Source: Pagrus major (taxonomy: Eukaryota > Chordata > Actinopteri > Spariformes > Sparidae). Taken from it: 64,000 nt of DNA. The stretch's first letter is position 1; the number at the start of each line of letters is the position of its first letter. Below are positions 48,665-61,521 of this stretch, one piece after another. A program made the position numbers and the translations under genes. The notes beneath the pieces are model-generated. The model saw only the letters and a program-made list of their open reading frames with translations, was not told the DNA's origin and searched no databases. The stretch is taken from assembly GCF_040436345.1 (NCBI RefSeq), contig NC_133230.1, positions 15,634,197 to 15,698,196 of the forward strand. The letters are read 5' to 3'.

Positions 48665-51600
48665 TCAGTCCCTCTTACTGTGGTTGTTGTTGAGGACCGT
48701 GTGGCCATTCTGCATGTGGCCGTTTTTAGATTTTTCCCTCAGCTCGCGATCAGCGCCTTCGTCTTCCGACTCGGTCTCCTCTTTGTCGCTCCGCTCGTCC
48801 TCGACGATTTGCTGTCAGAAAAAAAGAAGAAAATAACACAAATTGAGAAAATGTGAACAGTTGTCAGCTTGAGGTGAATGTTTTGTGTGGTGGATGGGAG
48901 GGAAATTGAAAGTAGCGGTTCATACGTTGCCTGGCAGGAATTTGATGACCATGCGCAAGATGAGCACAGCCCAGAAGATGTGCAGAACCTGCAGCACCAA
49001 CATTAGCCCATTGAAGAAGTAGAAGCCGAAGAAGGGGGCGTACAGTGTCAGAGGGTACACCAACGTCGTATGTATGATCCTGGACGAGAGGACAAAGGCA
49101 GAACAGAGAGTCCAGTCAGAGCCACCTACAGTCGCCATCAAAAGCCCATTGAGAGGGGCCAGGACTGTACACAATGTGTCTGTTGTTACATCTTCATTAC
49201 ATTGTTGCTCAAGTTTTCAGCAAATTCAGCTAAAAAAAACCTGACATTTCTGCAAAATTTCTCCATCAACTACCTGTGTGCTAATATATTCAACAGGATA
49301 CTAAATTCAAGCATAACTCTGACACATCATGACATTTCATTGCTGCTTACCACTTAAAATGTCATTCTTGTTTGTTTTCTGAATTAATTAATTTGTTTCT
49401 TTTGAACAACACAGCTGCAACCAGGGACATGATGGTATGAACACCCCCGCTTGTAATATTTTACATTTTGCAGGCTTTTCGGCGTGGAGGCATGTTGCAG
49501 TTGAATGGCAGCATAACATGAATGTTATCTACAGTAGCAGAAGCAGAAACTGCAGTTCTAAAAAGGATGACGCTGGTGTTATTTCTTATGTTTCTTATTG
49601 CCAACAAATCCCATGAAAAGTCTCAAAATTTTAAGTTGAGTTAACTTCTTAAAACAGCTATCATTAAATCTTTCTATTCAGGGTTTTTAAACTGAACATT
49701 TTGAGCTGAACAACTGTAATGAAACATTGCACCAAATATGTGCAAAGCAAGCCAAAGATATGTGAACGTTGCGCTCATCGACATCAGTGACTCATTACAG
49801 TTTCAGTAATATCATATGACATCATCCTTTTTCTTTTACCAGAAGGGGAGGATTACGAGGCGGGTGACGATGAAAACTGCAGCAAACAGGGTGAAGATGA
49901 AGTTGCAGGTTTTCCTCCAGCCTGCGTAGTTGAACATTTTGGCAGACTGGAACAAAAAGAGAGAGAGATTTCAGAGTGTGACCTTTTCATGTTTTCTCCT
50001 CTAGAGGGCAGACAGGGAACTGTGTGAGGTGTACAGTGCTCTAACCTGAACATCATCATCATCATCATCATCAAGATATTAATTTTTGTGTACAGCTGAC
50101 AATATTACTTATATGTGTAAAATCAATGAAATAGCCTTTTTTCTAACACTTTCTCATGTTTATTACCTCCATTAGATAGTCAGCGGCATCATGCACCAAC
50201 ATGATCAAAGTCCCTCCCCGGATGTAGTTGACCAGCCAGGAGAAACCGATCAGGGTAATGGTGGCTATGTGGTGAATTATCTGCTCTTTGAAATCCTGTG
50301 GAGAATAACAAGAGAAAGAAAAAGACGGCATTAAAACAGAATCCAACATTGTTTGGTCACTTATTGATCAGGCTGTAAAGATTGGTCACTCATCAACAGT
50401 GTGTGTCAAACTGAAGTTGGTTTTACAAATGATTAACGCTCAGCACATAGCACATTATACAGCTTTACCGCTATAAAAAGGGAACTGAATCCATAAACAA
50501 TGGCAAATAAAGGAACTTTGCAAGAAGCCACGAAATAATTCCTCACATTAGAGGCTGATTTCAACACAGAGGACCTCTGGGTGAAGTCCTGTTGTTTTGG
50601 TTCAAAAGATTTAGTTCCTTGCATCCATGAGCTGCTGCCAAGGCCATGCAATTTGCTGATACGCTTGAATATGTGCAACCTTGCACAACAATGTTCAGAC
50701 CAGAAGACAACATGGTCGATCTGTCTCCAAACAGTGATTCCCCCACAGAGCTCCGGTCACACATTAACTCAAAGGGCACCTCCAGTGCAACATCCCCGAC
50801 TGGACAATTCAGTTTCACTCACTTTGACTTTACCAAACTGACAACGTTGAAGAGATGAGTTGAATTTAACATTAGCTTTAATGGCATTCTGAATGCTGAC
50901 AGCTCCACTCAATACAGTGCATAAAGTCAGGACATCTTAATGGAGAAATCAATGCCTAAACCTCAAAATACACTCCCTACACAACAGATCATTCTCATTA
51001 TTCTGTGCACTCAGCCGGCGATCTCCCCTGATGGAGGATTTCAGAGGGGTTTCACCATACCGAGCTAACGAAGTTTAGGAGGCAGCTCTGTATCACTTAC
51101 CTTACGTTTGACATCCGATGCTACGCTAAAAAGCAGCGACATATAGAAGCCTAATTCGATCATGTAGTACCAGTACTGTGAAGGCAACAGAGGCTGGAAG
51201 AAAAGAGAAAAAAAGCTGTTGGAATAACATGCTGACAATAATTTTACCTTTCAGTGAGTTAAGTCATTTGACAAAGGGGAAAAGAAAAATTTTGTTGAGC
51301 TAAATCTAAAGTTATCAACAGTCCCAAGTAATGTTATATCTTCATAATAATGGCAACAGCAAGATATACCTCGGTAGCAAGGTCAAGGTCATAAAATGTT
51401 GCGTTATAAGCCAGTTGTTCTGCTCCTGTCTGGCAATACAGAAGTATCTGCTGCCGTACCACCAGACTACAGAGCATCTTCTTTCCTCAGACTGTGAGAC
51501 TCCTGAACTCATCCTCGAACACTTAACCAATATTTTTTTGTAATCTAACCCAATCCATTAAGAAAACCCACAAAGAAATGGCCAATCTTCTTGATAATGG

Positions 51601-54096
51601 TCTTGTTTGCTTATGTAGGTCATATAGTAGAATCAGTATTAAATTGAGATGTTTCATAAACAGTTAAAAGTTCCTTTTATTATGTTTAATCTTTTGATAA
51701 TAGAAGAAATTTAAATCTAAACTCAATTGGAGGAGAGACATACCATTTTTGGGAAGTCATCCCACATCAGCTTCATATCATGGAACCATGGTTTCTGAGG
51801 TGAGAAAAAGACCGTTTAAGTGTGGAAAACAATGTTTGTATGTTATCCAACAGCGAGTCTACTACGTTAAAATTCAATTTTTGTACTTTTGTAAAGCATT
51901 CCTAACGTGTAGCAAACAGAATGTCCTTTTTTATTCTGTAGAAGAAACAAGTCAGTAGATCAGTAAATACGTTTCCAGTTAAGACTATTTCATGGTTATA
52001 ATCAGTAAAATGACAAATCAGTGATTTTTCTGCTTACTGTAACAAATGCTATGAGTGCTAACCAGATTCTGATACAGTACTCACATCAACAAGGACTGCC
52101 AGGCCAGCAAAGAAAGCAAGAAGGTAAAAGGTAAATCTCCAACTGTAAGAGAATACACAGCGAGCTCAGAAATCCCATTCATCTTAAACATTATTTCAGA
52201 CAGCCAGCACAACCTCCCATCTGTACAAAGATTTTGGGTTCAAGGTGTGCTGTGCTCATGTTGGCGCTGAAAATCCCCTTCTAAAATCAGCTTACTTTTT
52301 AGACTTTATATACAAGGAAAGGATAAACAGATTAACTGATAATGAGAAACACCTGGATTGCCTTCAATGTGTTTTTATGTTTGCAGCATTTTTCTGCTTG
52401 TGTGTACAGTATGTATCTTCCTATCATGCGGGTTGTTTTGCAACAGAATTTGAGGAATGCTTGGTGGGTGTTTCAGGGTTGGAAGCCAACACAGTGATGG
52501 TGAAATAACCATCAGTGCACCAGGGAACACTTAATTGATTTAAATCATTTATGATGTTCTGCAGTAGCAGCTTCTACCAACAGCTTTACAACAACACATT
52601 CAATGCTCCACCAAAACATTTACTGCTTTCACACCAGATGCACAAAGACGTGCAGCAGGTTTCTAGTCTTCTGCTTTCAGATGATTGAATTGCTTTGCAA
52701 AAGGTTCAATTGTTTTGTAATTCACCAGAAAAATGCAAAGATTAGAGCAAAGTAGAGAAAATATGGATGATTTTGCATTGCAGAAATTGATTTTTTTGTT
52801 TTTTCTATGCAGTTAATCAGTGAACCCTTGCAGGTGTCCCGACCCCCAGCTGGGGAAATGCTGCTTTAAAGGATCTGCACATCATGACTTCTGCAAAAGC
52901 CAGTTTGAGCAAAAATTACACTAAATTACAAAGTAAAACACTATTAAACTCCATTTCCTTGTTACATTACTGTTAGTGGTTCCGTTTCCAATCCAAACAC
53001 GCCATGAGAAAATGACATTTCGAAGCAAGTAAGAGACGTCTTTTACATGAAGTTTATGATTCAGAGCAGAGGATTAGGCTGCTTACACCTGGCGTTAACA
53101 TGTGTCTTGCGTGATCCAAACAAAAGTGACAAAATCTTAATTATTTGGGCCTTCTTGTAAATCCAGCATACGTTATACATGAAATTATTTCCTTCTTTGT
53201 GTAAGAAACATTGTGTCCATTTATCCCAGTGAAGTGAGATCCGATGCACGTTAATGCCAGGTATAAATATATTCAATTAAAGATAGAAAGTGAGTTAAAT
53301 TGGATGATTGGCTAAAGATGTGCAGATACCATGCTTCCTGAAATTTTTTGAGCTTGCTGGGCCGGTCCTGGTTTCTCCGCTGCCTGAACCACCTCTGGAC
53401 CTGTCGCACTGAACAGCCCGTCTGTTTACTTAAACTCTCTATGGAGCTCTGTCAACAAAAGCAGGATAAGGAAAGAAGAGTCAGAACCGTCTTTAATGAT
53501 TGGAGTCATAAAATGATGGTAGTTCACTTGTGGTATTTCTTGCTTTTTTATCCTTTTGCACCACAAACACCAACATCTCTGCCTTCTATGATTAGACTCA
53601 AGTTATTGCCAAAGGACACAGTATGTATGAGGCAGCACTAGTTTCCTGAAGTATGCAGGATGATTACCTGTGTAGGATGCTTTGATGTGCTGCAGAAATA
53701 GGCCTCCAGGACGGGATTTGGAGGAGCATAAACACGCTTCTTGTCACTCACTCCCAGCAGGGAGGCGAATGGAGTCGCTACAGTCCTGGAAAGATGAAAA
53801 CACAGTTTCATCATCTCATATTTGTCAGAAGGAAACATGCAAATCAGATAGGCAGAGAGGCAGGTTAACAGGCAAATGTCACTTTGACAAGACATAAAAG
53901 AGTCACCGCTGGAGATGACTCACCTCTCAAATATTTGTCTAATGACCATGAAGCAGAGAGCAATGGGTATGGTAGCCCAGAGGTCTTTTGGTTTAGGGAA
54001 AACTTTGCCATCGTGGTCCTTCAGGTCATCCCAGCCGTGGCCTTCAGGAAACCAAATCCAGTCCGCCCATATCATCTCACTCAGCCGAGACAACAT
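48665..54096 (-). CDS. cers2: Ceramide synthase 2
   Basis: ER membrane enzyme that N-acylates sphingoid bases; CerS2 prefers very-long-chain acyl-CoA. Ten coding exons: 54096-53924, 53785-53668, 53448-53330, 52142-52085, 51794-51744, 51193-51101, 50295-50167, 49946-49840, 49079-48926 and 48811-48665. All are in phase, giving 382 aa (human 380). The first membrane segment is at about 40-58. A homeobox-like domain remnant ends [20 protein letters not shown] (about 110-133). The TLC domain covers about 137-330. It holds the Lag1 motif with the two catalytic histidines ([18 protein letters not shown], 202-219) and the D-A-A-D pair (HDAADYLME). The acidic tail [14 protein letters not shown] carries likely CK2 sites, and the end [14 protein letters not shown] is CerS2-like. 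Nothing key is missing. Confidence 0.96.
50050..50073. repeat. (ATC)n microsatellite in a cers2 intron
   Basis: Eight ATC/CAT units in a row, in the intron between exons 50295-50167 and 49946-49840. Confidence 0.9.
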
Positions 54097-57000
54097 CCTA
54101 AAGAAGGAGAAGTAGAGAGAGAAAAGAATGTGTGAGGTTTTTGTATAATGCATAAGGAAATTAAGAGGCATTAAAAGGAAGAATTTGTCATCTTGGTGGT
54201 CTCCACTCAGATTTTCCATTAGATAAATTTAGCAGCTCACTCAGCTGTGACAATATCCTGACAGGAAATGGAGGAAACAGAGTGGGTTGAGAGAAATGAG
54301 TATTGATTGGAAGTGATTAATCTCACAGGGCATCTGCAACAAGCATCGTTTCTGGGCGCTTCCTGTCCAGATCAAGGGGAATGATGGAGGGAGGATTTTT
54401 TTGTGTGGCACACAATACAATCAGAAGACCAACGGGAATTCATTTAGAGCTCTAACCTCGACTTCATTTTGGCATTATTTCCAAGCCTTGAAAAACATCC
54501 TTTTCTGCAATAGGATAACATATTTACTCAGACTAAAGGGCTGTGCTCGAAATCACTCCCTAATTCACTCATTCTCTACTGCTCATATAATGGACACTAT
54601 GGTTTACTGAATAGTCTGCATAAAACTGAGATTTCAGATCATCATCATTTTGTATCATCACTGCCAGATGTAGGATGTAGGTCATTTTTGCACCTGTAAA
54701 ATGCAAAACATTGGATTGTTGAATTGTTAACATATTTTTCACAGAGCGAGCTGATAATGGTTCTGTGGATTATAATGTTGGTCGGTCCACTATTTTGGTC
54801 CAGACTCTGGTATCTCAGTAACTAGTTGAAGGATTAACATGACATTTTGTACAGATATTCATGGTCTCTAGATGAAGAATCCTGCTCACCTAAAGGGGAA
54901 TTTGGGTATTTTTTAAACTTGGGCCCTGTAATTACATGTTTTGGCATGTAAATGATCATACTGATCAAAGGTTTTGGAATCGGTCTATTAGATCACCTCA
55001 ACTGCCTAGTACAACTATTACAGTTGTTATCCCAAAAGGATTACTTATAAATCACTTTTTTGATGACCTGCCCTTTCATCTGATATCCACTATCATTAAT
55101 ACTTTGCTTTATGACATAATACCTGCAAACTTTATCACATTCCCATCAGCCTCAGCTGTACTCAGTGGATTTAGTGCTAGTTAGCCAACTTTATTATTTC
55201 AGCATCAGCACATGCTCACAGATCTGTTAGCGTTGCTGTTGACTCTTTAATCTTGTTAAGGTGATAGTAGGCTGATATTTGATTGTCCTCATGTCGAGCT
55301 CATAACAAAAACAACATGTCTGGCTTGGTTTGTGGTGTTTAACGTTAAGCTCTGAAATTTAGCACCGGCGAGAAGAAAGGAGCAAAATTGGATACCTTGA
55401 CACTGAAGACATTCTTTGTTATTCGAGTGCAGAAACTACAACAGGATGCAGTCAAACGACCTGGGATGACATCAATGTTGCTGTGATCACACTTGGTCAC
55501 CAGTGGACTTTTTACGATGTCATATCAGCAGATTTTGATCATCATGTCACCTCATTTTACTGCTGCACCTTGTTTGTGTCAACGTTTTGTCCGAGCATCC
55601 ACCTGAGGCAAATCATTGAAGAGGGAAATTCAAGTTGTCACACATTTCCTTACAGATCCTTTAACAAGGACTGTGGTGTGTGTGGACTTTAACCCAGTAT
55701 GAGCTTACTGTGATGCAGAGTAACTGGGGCAGGCTGCCTTTGTTAGCAGAGGAGTTTCACTTTAGCTCACAGCTTTACAGACAAACTGCCTCACCTTGTA
55801 ACAACAGGAGTAAAATATCAACTACCTTGTTTTTTTTAAAGTTAGTAAGTGTGTGGATTTTAGTGAACCTGCTGCCTCCCGTTTGTTGCCGGGCATGTCA
55901 GAAATCTATAAACTCTTATTTTTTCTCATTGAAATACAAATGTCTAACTTTCTCACAATGTGTCGATGTCATGATCAAAACTTTTAAACGCTTCAAACAG
56001 AGAACAGAAAATAGGTTTTCCGTGGATTTTGTTAAAACGTGTTAATGAGTGCACGTTTTTTATTCAGTCCCGAGGGGAATTATGGGATTTGGGTGAACGC
56101 ACAGAGGGTTTTTCTGTCTAACAGGGGGAACTGGAAACCAACCTTAGGGCTGCACAAGCTCTCAGGGGTACACAACACTTTTTAAATGCAAAGTACAGTT
56201 TTTTCTGCTGTAGCATTACCAAAACACGTGACATTAAAAGCAACCAGGAGTAAAGATTATACAGTTTATATGTAGTAGATTTAGCTTCTAGTTTGTATTC
56301 TTTTCTTATTTAGTTTTATATACACTTCTATAATTCATTAATTTCTATACTTGCCTGTATCTTATCTCCCTGTATCTCTAGATGTCAATGTGCCACAGGT
56401 AACATTATTAATGGTGTATGATTTCCTCAATGGTTTACTCACCAAAGGGAGGAGATCAATAGTTGGCAGAAGAACAGGTCAGGCACCAGCAGCTTAGCAG
56501 GTGCAACTGCTGCAAGCTAAAATAAACTTGCATTTAACTTTGTTAGCCAAGCTATGCTGACTAATCATCTGGCACAAAGTGTAACAAACAATAAGACCAG
56601 TGGCTTAGATGAGACCTTTGAAAGTTTTTAAATAAATCACATTTTGGATTTTTTATGTACAAATGACAGATACATGTCCACAGTGTATGTGAATCTATTC
56701 CTGAATATGTTTGTATTGGTTTGTTGTATTATCCTCCATCTGTTCTTATTTTATCTGGTATTAACATATCATTCAGTCCAGTATCATCAGTCCCCACTCT
56801 GCTGAAGTGCTTGTACATTTCCAGCTTCAGGACAGTTTTTGGATAGACCGAAGTGCACTGTGCCACTCTGGCACCACTGGTTTAGTGATCCGGGACGGGA
56901 GTGTTGTTTTTGGAGAGGTAACAAGAAGATTGACTTCAGCTTCACCCCGATGTCACGCTGTACTATCCTCACTGCTGTCTGACACTCTACAGTGTATCTT

Positions 57001-57829
57001 TGTGTCTAACTGTTCACAAATAATTTTTGTTAAGTCCCCCTGAGTAGATGAGTCTCCGTGTTTGGTGCAATGGCATTTAACGTCCCTGACAACCTCTGTA
57101 GTCTCATTTAGCCTCTTTTTTTACAACACATTAATGCTTTTTAAATTTAAAAGTGGAATATTTACTGGTGTATTTTATGTTGTAGAACAAAATGTAAAAA
57201 TCTCCTAAGCTTGTGTTAACCACAGACCTTATGTAGGGCATCTTAACGAAAACAAGTTGAAAAAACAAAACAAAACATCAACTTGAGGGCAAGGGGACCA
57301 GAAGTTCAAAAATGCTAACTGATTTCTGGGTTTTAGGACTCAATCCTGCAGCACTCAATACACTGTACAGCCCCACTTTTGAAGACAGGCTTCCTGTTAA
57401 AAGGTACTATATGTAATTTTTGACCACTAGTATGACCATGGAGCAAAGCTTTTAGAGAGCGGCTACCAACTTTTGTTGTGCTTGTGCTCAAGCATGGACT
57501 GACAAAAAAAACATTGCTTATAATTTAACGCTATTTGACTGGTTTAAAGCTGGTGGCAATGCGCCAAGAAATGCAAAAATGAACCAGCAAAAAGCTTAAA
57601 AGAAGAAGAAAGCAAGGCAGTAATAATGGATGTAAACAGTAGCCTATGAAAATATTATATGAGGACGGAAATGCATTACATTTTTTCCTTAGCAATCCAG
57701 GATACACAAAAAATGTGTTTTTTTTTTTAAAGTAACACTGAAGGTAAATATAACTTTTTCATTTTGTCAGTTTGTTTACAAAAAACTTAAGAGTCTGGGC
57801 ACAGAGCTCCAGACTCAGACCCATCTCCA

Positions 57830-58800
57830 GTGCTGGGACCCATAGTGGAAAATCACGTGTTTATTGTGCTTTATTATTAATAAAAAATGTTTACATGCCA
57901 CTGTATTATATTATATTATGCGACTGTATTATATTATATGAGACTTCACTATATTGCGCCGTGTTTTGTTTTAATCGCGTTTCTCACGCTTCCTTATCAA
58001 TAAACAACATTTAACTAAAACGCAGTTATAACATGAACGTGCACAAAACACAAAGTTGTTTAATTTGTTGATTTGTAGGTTAAAAGAGAGGAGACACTGA
58101 TTATTAAATGTATTTCTCCAATAAATGTGTAGTGGCCCTCTTGGCTGAACAGGCAGGGCAGTTATCTTAATCAGAAGGTTGGCGATTCGAGACCCACCCT
58201 CACTTTTATATTTCTTACTGCTTTAAAACACTTTATCATCTATAATGTGCAAATATCATCATTTTGGAGCCGGACTAAGAAACAACATCAAAATGTATCA
58301 GTTGAAAGCCAGTGTTGTAAATTCCGGTAAAATATGGTCTAAATGTGAATGTTTAATCAGCGTCATCAAATAAATTCAACTGAAAAATGCCAACTGGGTG
58401 AATCAAGAAGTAGAAATCAGGGGTTACATGGCATCTAACCCTTTCTACTCTGTAACCTTAAATACAGTGGCATCTAAACATTACACAATCATGTGATCGG
58501 TCAGCTTATAATACTTGCAGTGGCATGTGATACAACGTGTTCAAGATATGCTCAGTAGGCTGCTTTAGTTGTTAATGATAAGTGCAATAAAACAATACAA
58601 GGCGCAATATAACACGGTGGTATGTACATGTGATTTATTGATAAGGAAGCCCTAAAACACGATTAAATATGACACACTGTGCAATATAATACAGTGTAAT
58701 AATATAATTTAATATAATATAATTTCATATAATATAAAATAATCTAATATAATTTAATAAAATACAGTGGCATGTAAATGTTATTTTAAGTCTCAAACCA
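57830..58800. repeat. Cluster of direct and inverted copies of a TTTACATGCCACTGTATTATAT-like unit
   Basis: 57865-58005 and the reverse complement of 58600-58785 share ACATGCCACTGTATT, TATATTGCGCC or its variants, TTTAATCG(C/T)GTTT and CTTCCTTATCAATAAA in the same order. A further partial copy lies at about 58565-58625, with fragments at 58440-58530. The two main arms face each other across about 600 bp, so the whole could fold back. It lies in cers2 intron 1. Confidence 0.7.
58128..58200 (+). repeat. tRNA-derived sequence (SINE head or tRNA pseudogene)
   Basis: A box-A-like TTGGCTGAACAGGCAGG and a box-B-like GCGATTCGAGACCC have tRNA-like spacing of about 35-40 nt. The anticodon and acceptor stems do not pair well, so it is not a working tRNA gene. 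It lies between the inverted arms of the repeat cluster. Confidence 0.5.
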
Positions 58801-59098
58801 AGGTTAAGATTACTCTGACAACAATCATTAGGGTTATTTTTTAAGACTATAAAAAGCTCTCACCAGACCCACAGAAGACATTACACAACAATTTTCATAG
58901 ATGTCATAGACGGTATTTTATCTCAATTAAAACCTTGAAGGACGGAGGCTGTCAGATGTTGTACAGACTATAACCTCCTTGGAGCCAAATTTGTGAGGTC
59001 GAGCAAGTAAATAAAACTGCTTAAACTGATTACAAGACACAAATGAAAGACTTGTCTCTGATATCTAAAACGTCAGACAGTCAACGTGACAGTCTCAG

Positions 59099-59360
59099 TG
59101 ATGGAATGTAACTAAGCACATTTACTCAAGTACTGCACTTAAGTACAATTTCAAAGCACTTATACTTCACCTGAGTAGTTCACCTGAATATCTTATCTGA
59201 TAATCAACCAAGTTTATGATCAGTCGACCCCTAGTATAGAGTATATGCATGCATGTAAATGTATACATAATTTACATTTACTTGTACTTTTGATACTTAG
59301 GTACATTTATTGCCAGGAGATTACTTTTGATACTTACATTTTATATCAGATACTTTCAAG
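59099..59360. repeat. Teleost interspersed repeat (ACTCAAGTACTGCACTTAAGT type)
   Basis: GATGGAATGTAACTAAGCAC, then ACTCAAGTACTGCACTTAAG and later pieces resemble the abundant teleost element that normally starts AGTGGTGGAAAGTAACTAA. It is diverged, with internal insertions. Confidence 0.55.
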
Positions 59361-59559
59361 ATTAACAATGTAGTTCAGAAGAGAGAAGATCTTCATTTTT
59401 TATGCCTAAACCTACTTAATATACAAACTCTCTTCATTTTCCTAATTGAATAAACTGAGTAAACAGAAAATAACAGTTGCAGTTTTAATTTCTTTGTCAA
59501 AACTACATTCCCCTTTAAGACTTTCACCCAAGTACTAGCTGTATAGGTGACTTTCACTT

Positions 59560-60165
59560 ACCAAACCAACGTATTATTTTATCACATTATCTTTACTTTT
59601 ACTCAAGTAGGATTTTAGGCTACTTCATACAACACAGCTGAGTCTCATGTGAAGCTGGAGGCTGTGGTAAAGTTTCAACTCTAAGGCTTTAAAGGGACAC
59701 TATGTAGTTTTGGGGAAGAAATTTTCTGTTTTATGACTGAGCACACTAAATAAACAAACTCTCTTTGTTTTCATGACTGAATAAACAAACTGATCTTAAA
59801 AGACAACACGATTTCATCCTGTTTTACTTTGTTTACCTTTGGCGGACCCTGCCACCTTTCTTGACTCAAACAGTGTTCTGGGGACCTTATTTTCCTCTGA
59901 GAACATCTTGTTTATTTAGTTACTGAAAAACAAATATTTGAGTTTGTATTATTACCTCATTAATATTGTAATTCCTTTCGGAAAAACTACATAGTGCCCA
60001 TTTAAGTACATTTAAGTGCATCGGTTAAATTAAGACTTGTATCGGTGCCTTTCACTTTCACCAAAGTACTTTTTCAACACTTTATCTTCACTTTTGGCTA
60101 CTTCCCACAACACAGCTGAGGCTCACGTGAAGCTGGAGGCTGTGGTAAAATCTCATCTGTAGTGT
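59560..60165. repeat. About 120-bp direct duplication flanking a MITE
   Basis: 59560-59685 and 60050-60162 share ACACAGCTGAG, GTGAAGCTGGAGGCTGTGGT and the preceding TTTATC-TTCACTTT part. Between them lies the 59688-60006 element. Confidence 0.7.
59688..60006. mobile_element. MITE-like non-autonomous DNA element (copy 2)
   Basis: A 319-bp element whose ends are inverted repeats: start TTTAAAGGGACACTATGTAG, end CTACATAGTGCCCATTTAA. The interior shares GTTTACTTTG/TTTGGCGGACCCTGCCACC-type words with the element at 31446, in opposite orientation. No coding capacity was seen. Confidence 0.8.
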
Positions 60166-60650
60166 GAAGTTTTGCAGCGTGTGTCTGTCGCCGCTGTCTA
60201 CGCTGTTTGCGTAAACTCTCGCAGGGAGTGGCTGAATGCATGGCGCAAGCGGGGAGTCTCCCGGACATAGCGGAACAGGCAGTTTGACTCACTCAGTGAG
60301 ATGAAGCTTTCAACAAGTTTCCCAACACCAAACTAGAGAACTCAGGCTGTGTAGGGCCACGTACTCTTCTAGTTTTTATTTCTTTTTACATCATCCATTA
60401 AATGAGCGAAGGCAGAGGCGACTTTGCTCGGCGACATCGCCGGCTTACGTTAAAAAAAACTTTCTTTACGCATCAATAATTTCCCTCAGAGGAGATTATA
60501 AATGTCCGTTTGTCGTCTGGAAACAACTTTTGTACTCTCAGGCGGCGGCTGGGCTCTGTCGGTCGGGTTTCAGTGTTTTAATGACCTTCTCTTATCGCGG
60601 TGCTCCTGAGCAAACATCCCCGACATGAGGAAAAGCACAGGCCTGTTAGC

Positions 60651-60698
60651 TAGCTAATCTAAACTTTAGCTAATCTAAACTTTAGCTAATCTAAAACT
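60651..60698. repeat. 16-bp tandem repeat, three units
   Basis: The unit TAGCTAATCTAAACTT occurs three times in a row. The third has a one-base change. It lies about 300 bp downstream of the predicted cers2 exon 1 donor, in intron 1. Confidence 0.9.
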
Positions 60699-60990
60699 TT
60701 GAAGCGCGAAAGTCTTCCGACGGCGGAACCCGAGAGGGCTTCGGTGCGAGCGTGTCAGCAAAACTTTGACGAGTATCCCCCCCGATTAAAACTTCACATA
60801 AATCCTCCCGGGAGGACGACTCTCCTATTTCTGTCTAAAAATAGCAGCCGAAGGTGCGCGCCTGAGGAGAAGTCTATGATTTGAGGCTTTGAAGCAGCAG
60901 CCCGCAGCGAAGCTTTTCTTTATGCTCCTTTTTTTTTTTTAAAACCGACACGACAGCATCGTCCATCGTGTAACGGTGCAGGAAACTTAC

Positions 60991-61450
60991 CTCTCGTCAC
61001 TTCACCGTGTGCAGGCAGGTAATGTGGTCTCAGAAATGTACTGCTGCTCCTCTGCTTCTGTTCCTGTTGCGGCTGAAGGGGGGTTTCATGTAGTTCTCGC
61101 CATCAAACACTCCAACTTTTTTTTTTTTTTGGTCGTTCAATGAACTGCAGTCTTCTTCTCCTCTCTTCTCTTCTAACCGCAGGTTTGCCACATTCTCGGG
61201 AGGGGGGGGGGAAAAAAAACTGTGTCGCACTTTTTCCTCCAAACTCTCCCTCGTGGGTGGCCCAAAGAGGAAAAACTGATGTTCGGTTCTTCACTTTTCC
61301 GTCCGTCGAGAGTAATGTCAGTGGGCCTCGGCCTGTTGCCGCTGTGCCGGGTAGTTGAATCGGTCGGATATAGGGCAAATTATGGCAGTATGTTAAAATT
61401 GAAGCGGGGCGGGGCGGGGCGGGAGCAGGCTATTTAAAGTGACGTGTGCC
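60991..61450 (-). promoter_or_regulatory. cers2: cers2 untranslated exon 1 and promoter (GC boxes, TATA-like box)
   Basis: A consensus donor (ACGAGAG/GTAAGT) at 60991 closes a GC-rich leader. Further upstream, at about 61402-61424, is a run of GGGGC units (Sp1/KLF type), next to TATTTAAAG (61431-61439), which is TATA-like. The TATA-like box is better placed for plus-strand transcription starting near 61465. A divergent transcript is therefore possible, but no plus-strand gene was found. Confidence 0.55.
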
Positions 61451-61521
61451 GCCGCGCTGTATGAGGAGTGCTTAGTGCCACTGACTGTGGATAGAGTGGG
61501 TGCACTACAACTCATGACATC

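Noticed and set aside
48428-48856. 142-codon plus-strand frame with Cys-Val repeats (and the minus-strand Thr-His version)
   Set aside because: Created by the (TG)n microsatellite and antisense of the last cers2 exon.
58128-58200. A functional tRNA gene
   Set aside because: Box A and B are recognisable but anticodon and acceptor stems do not pair; treated as SINE-like or pseudogene.
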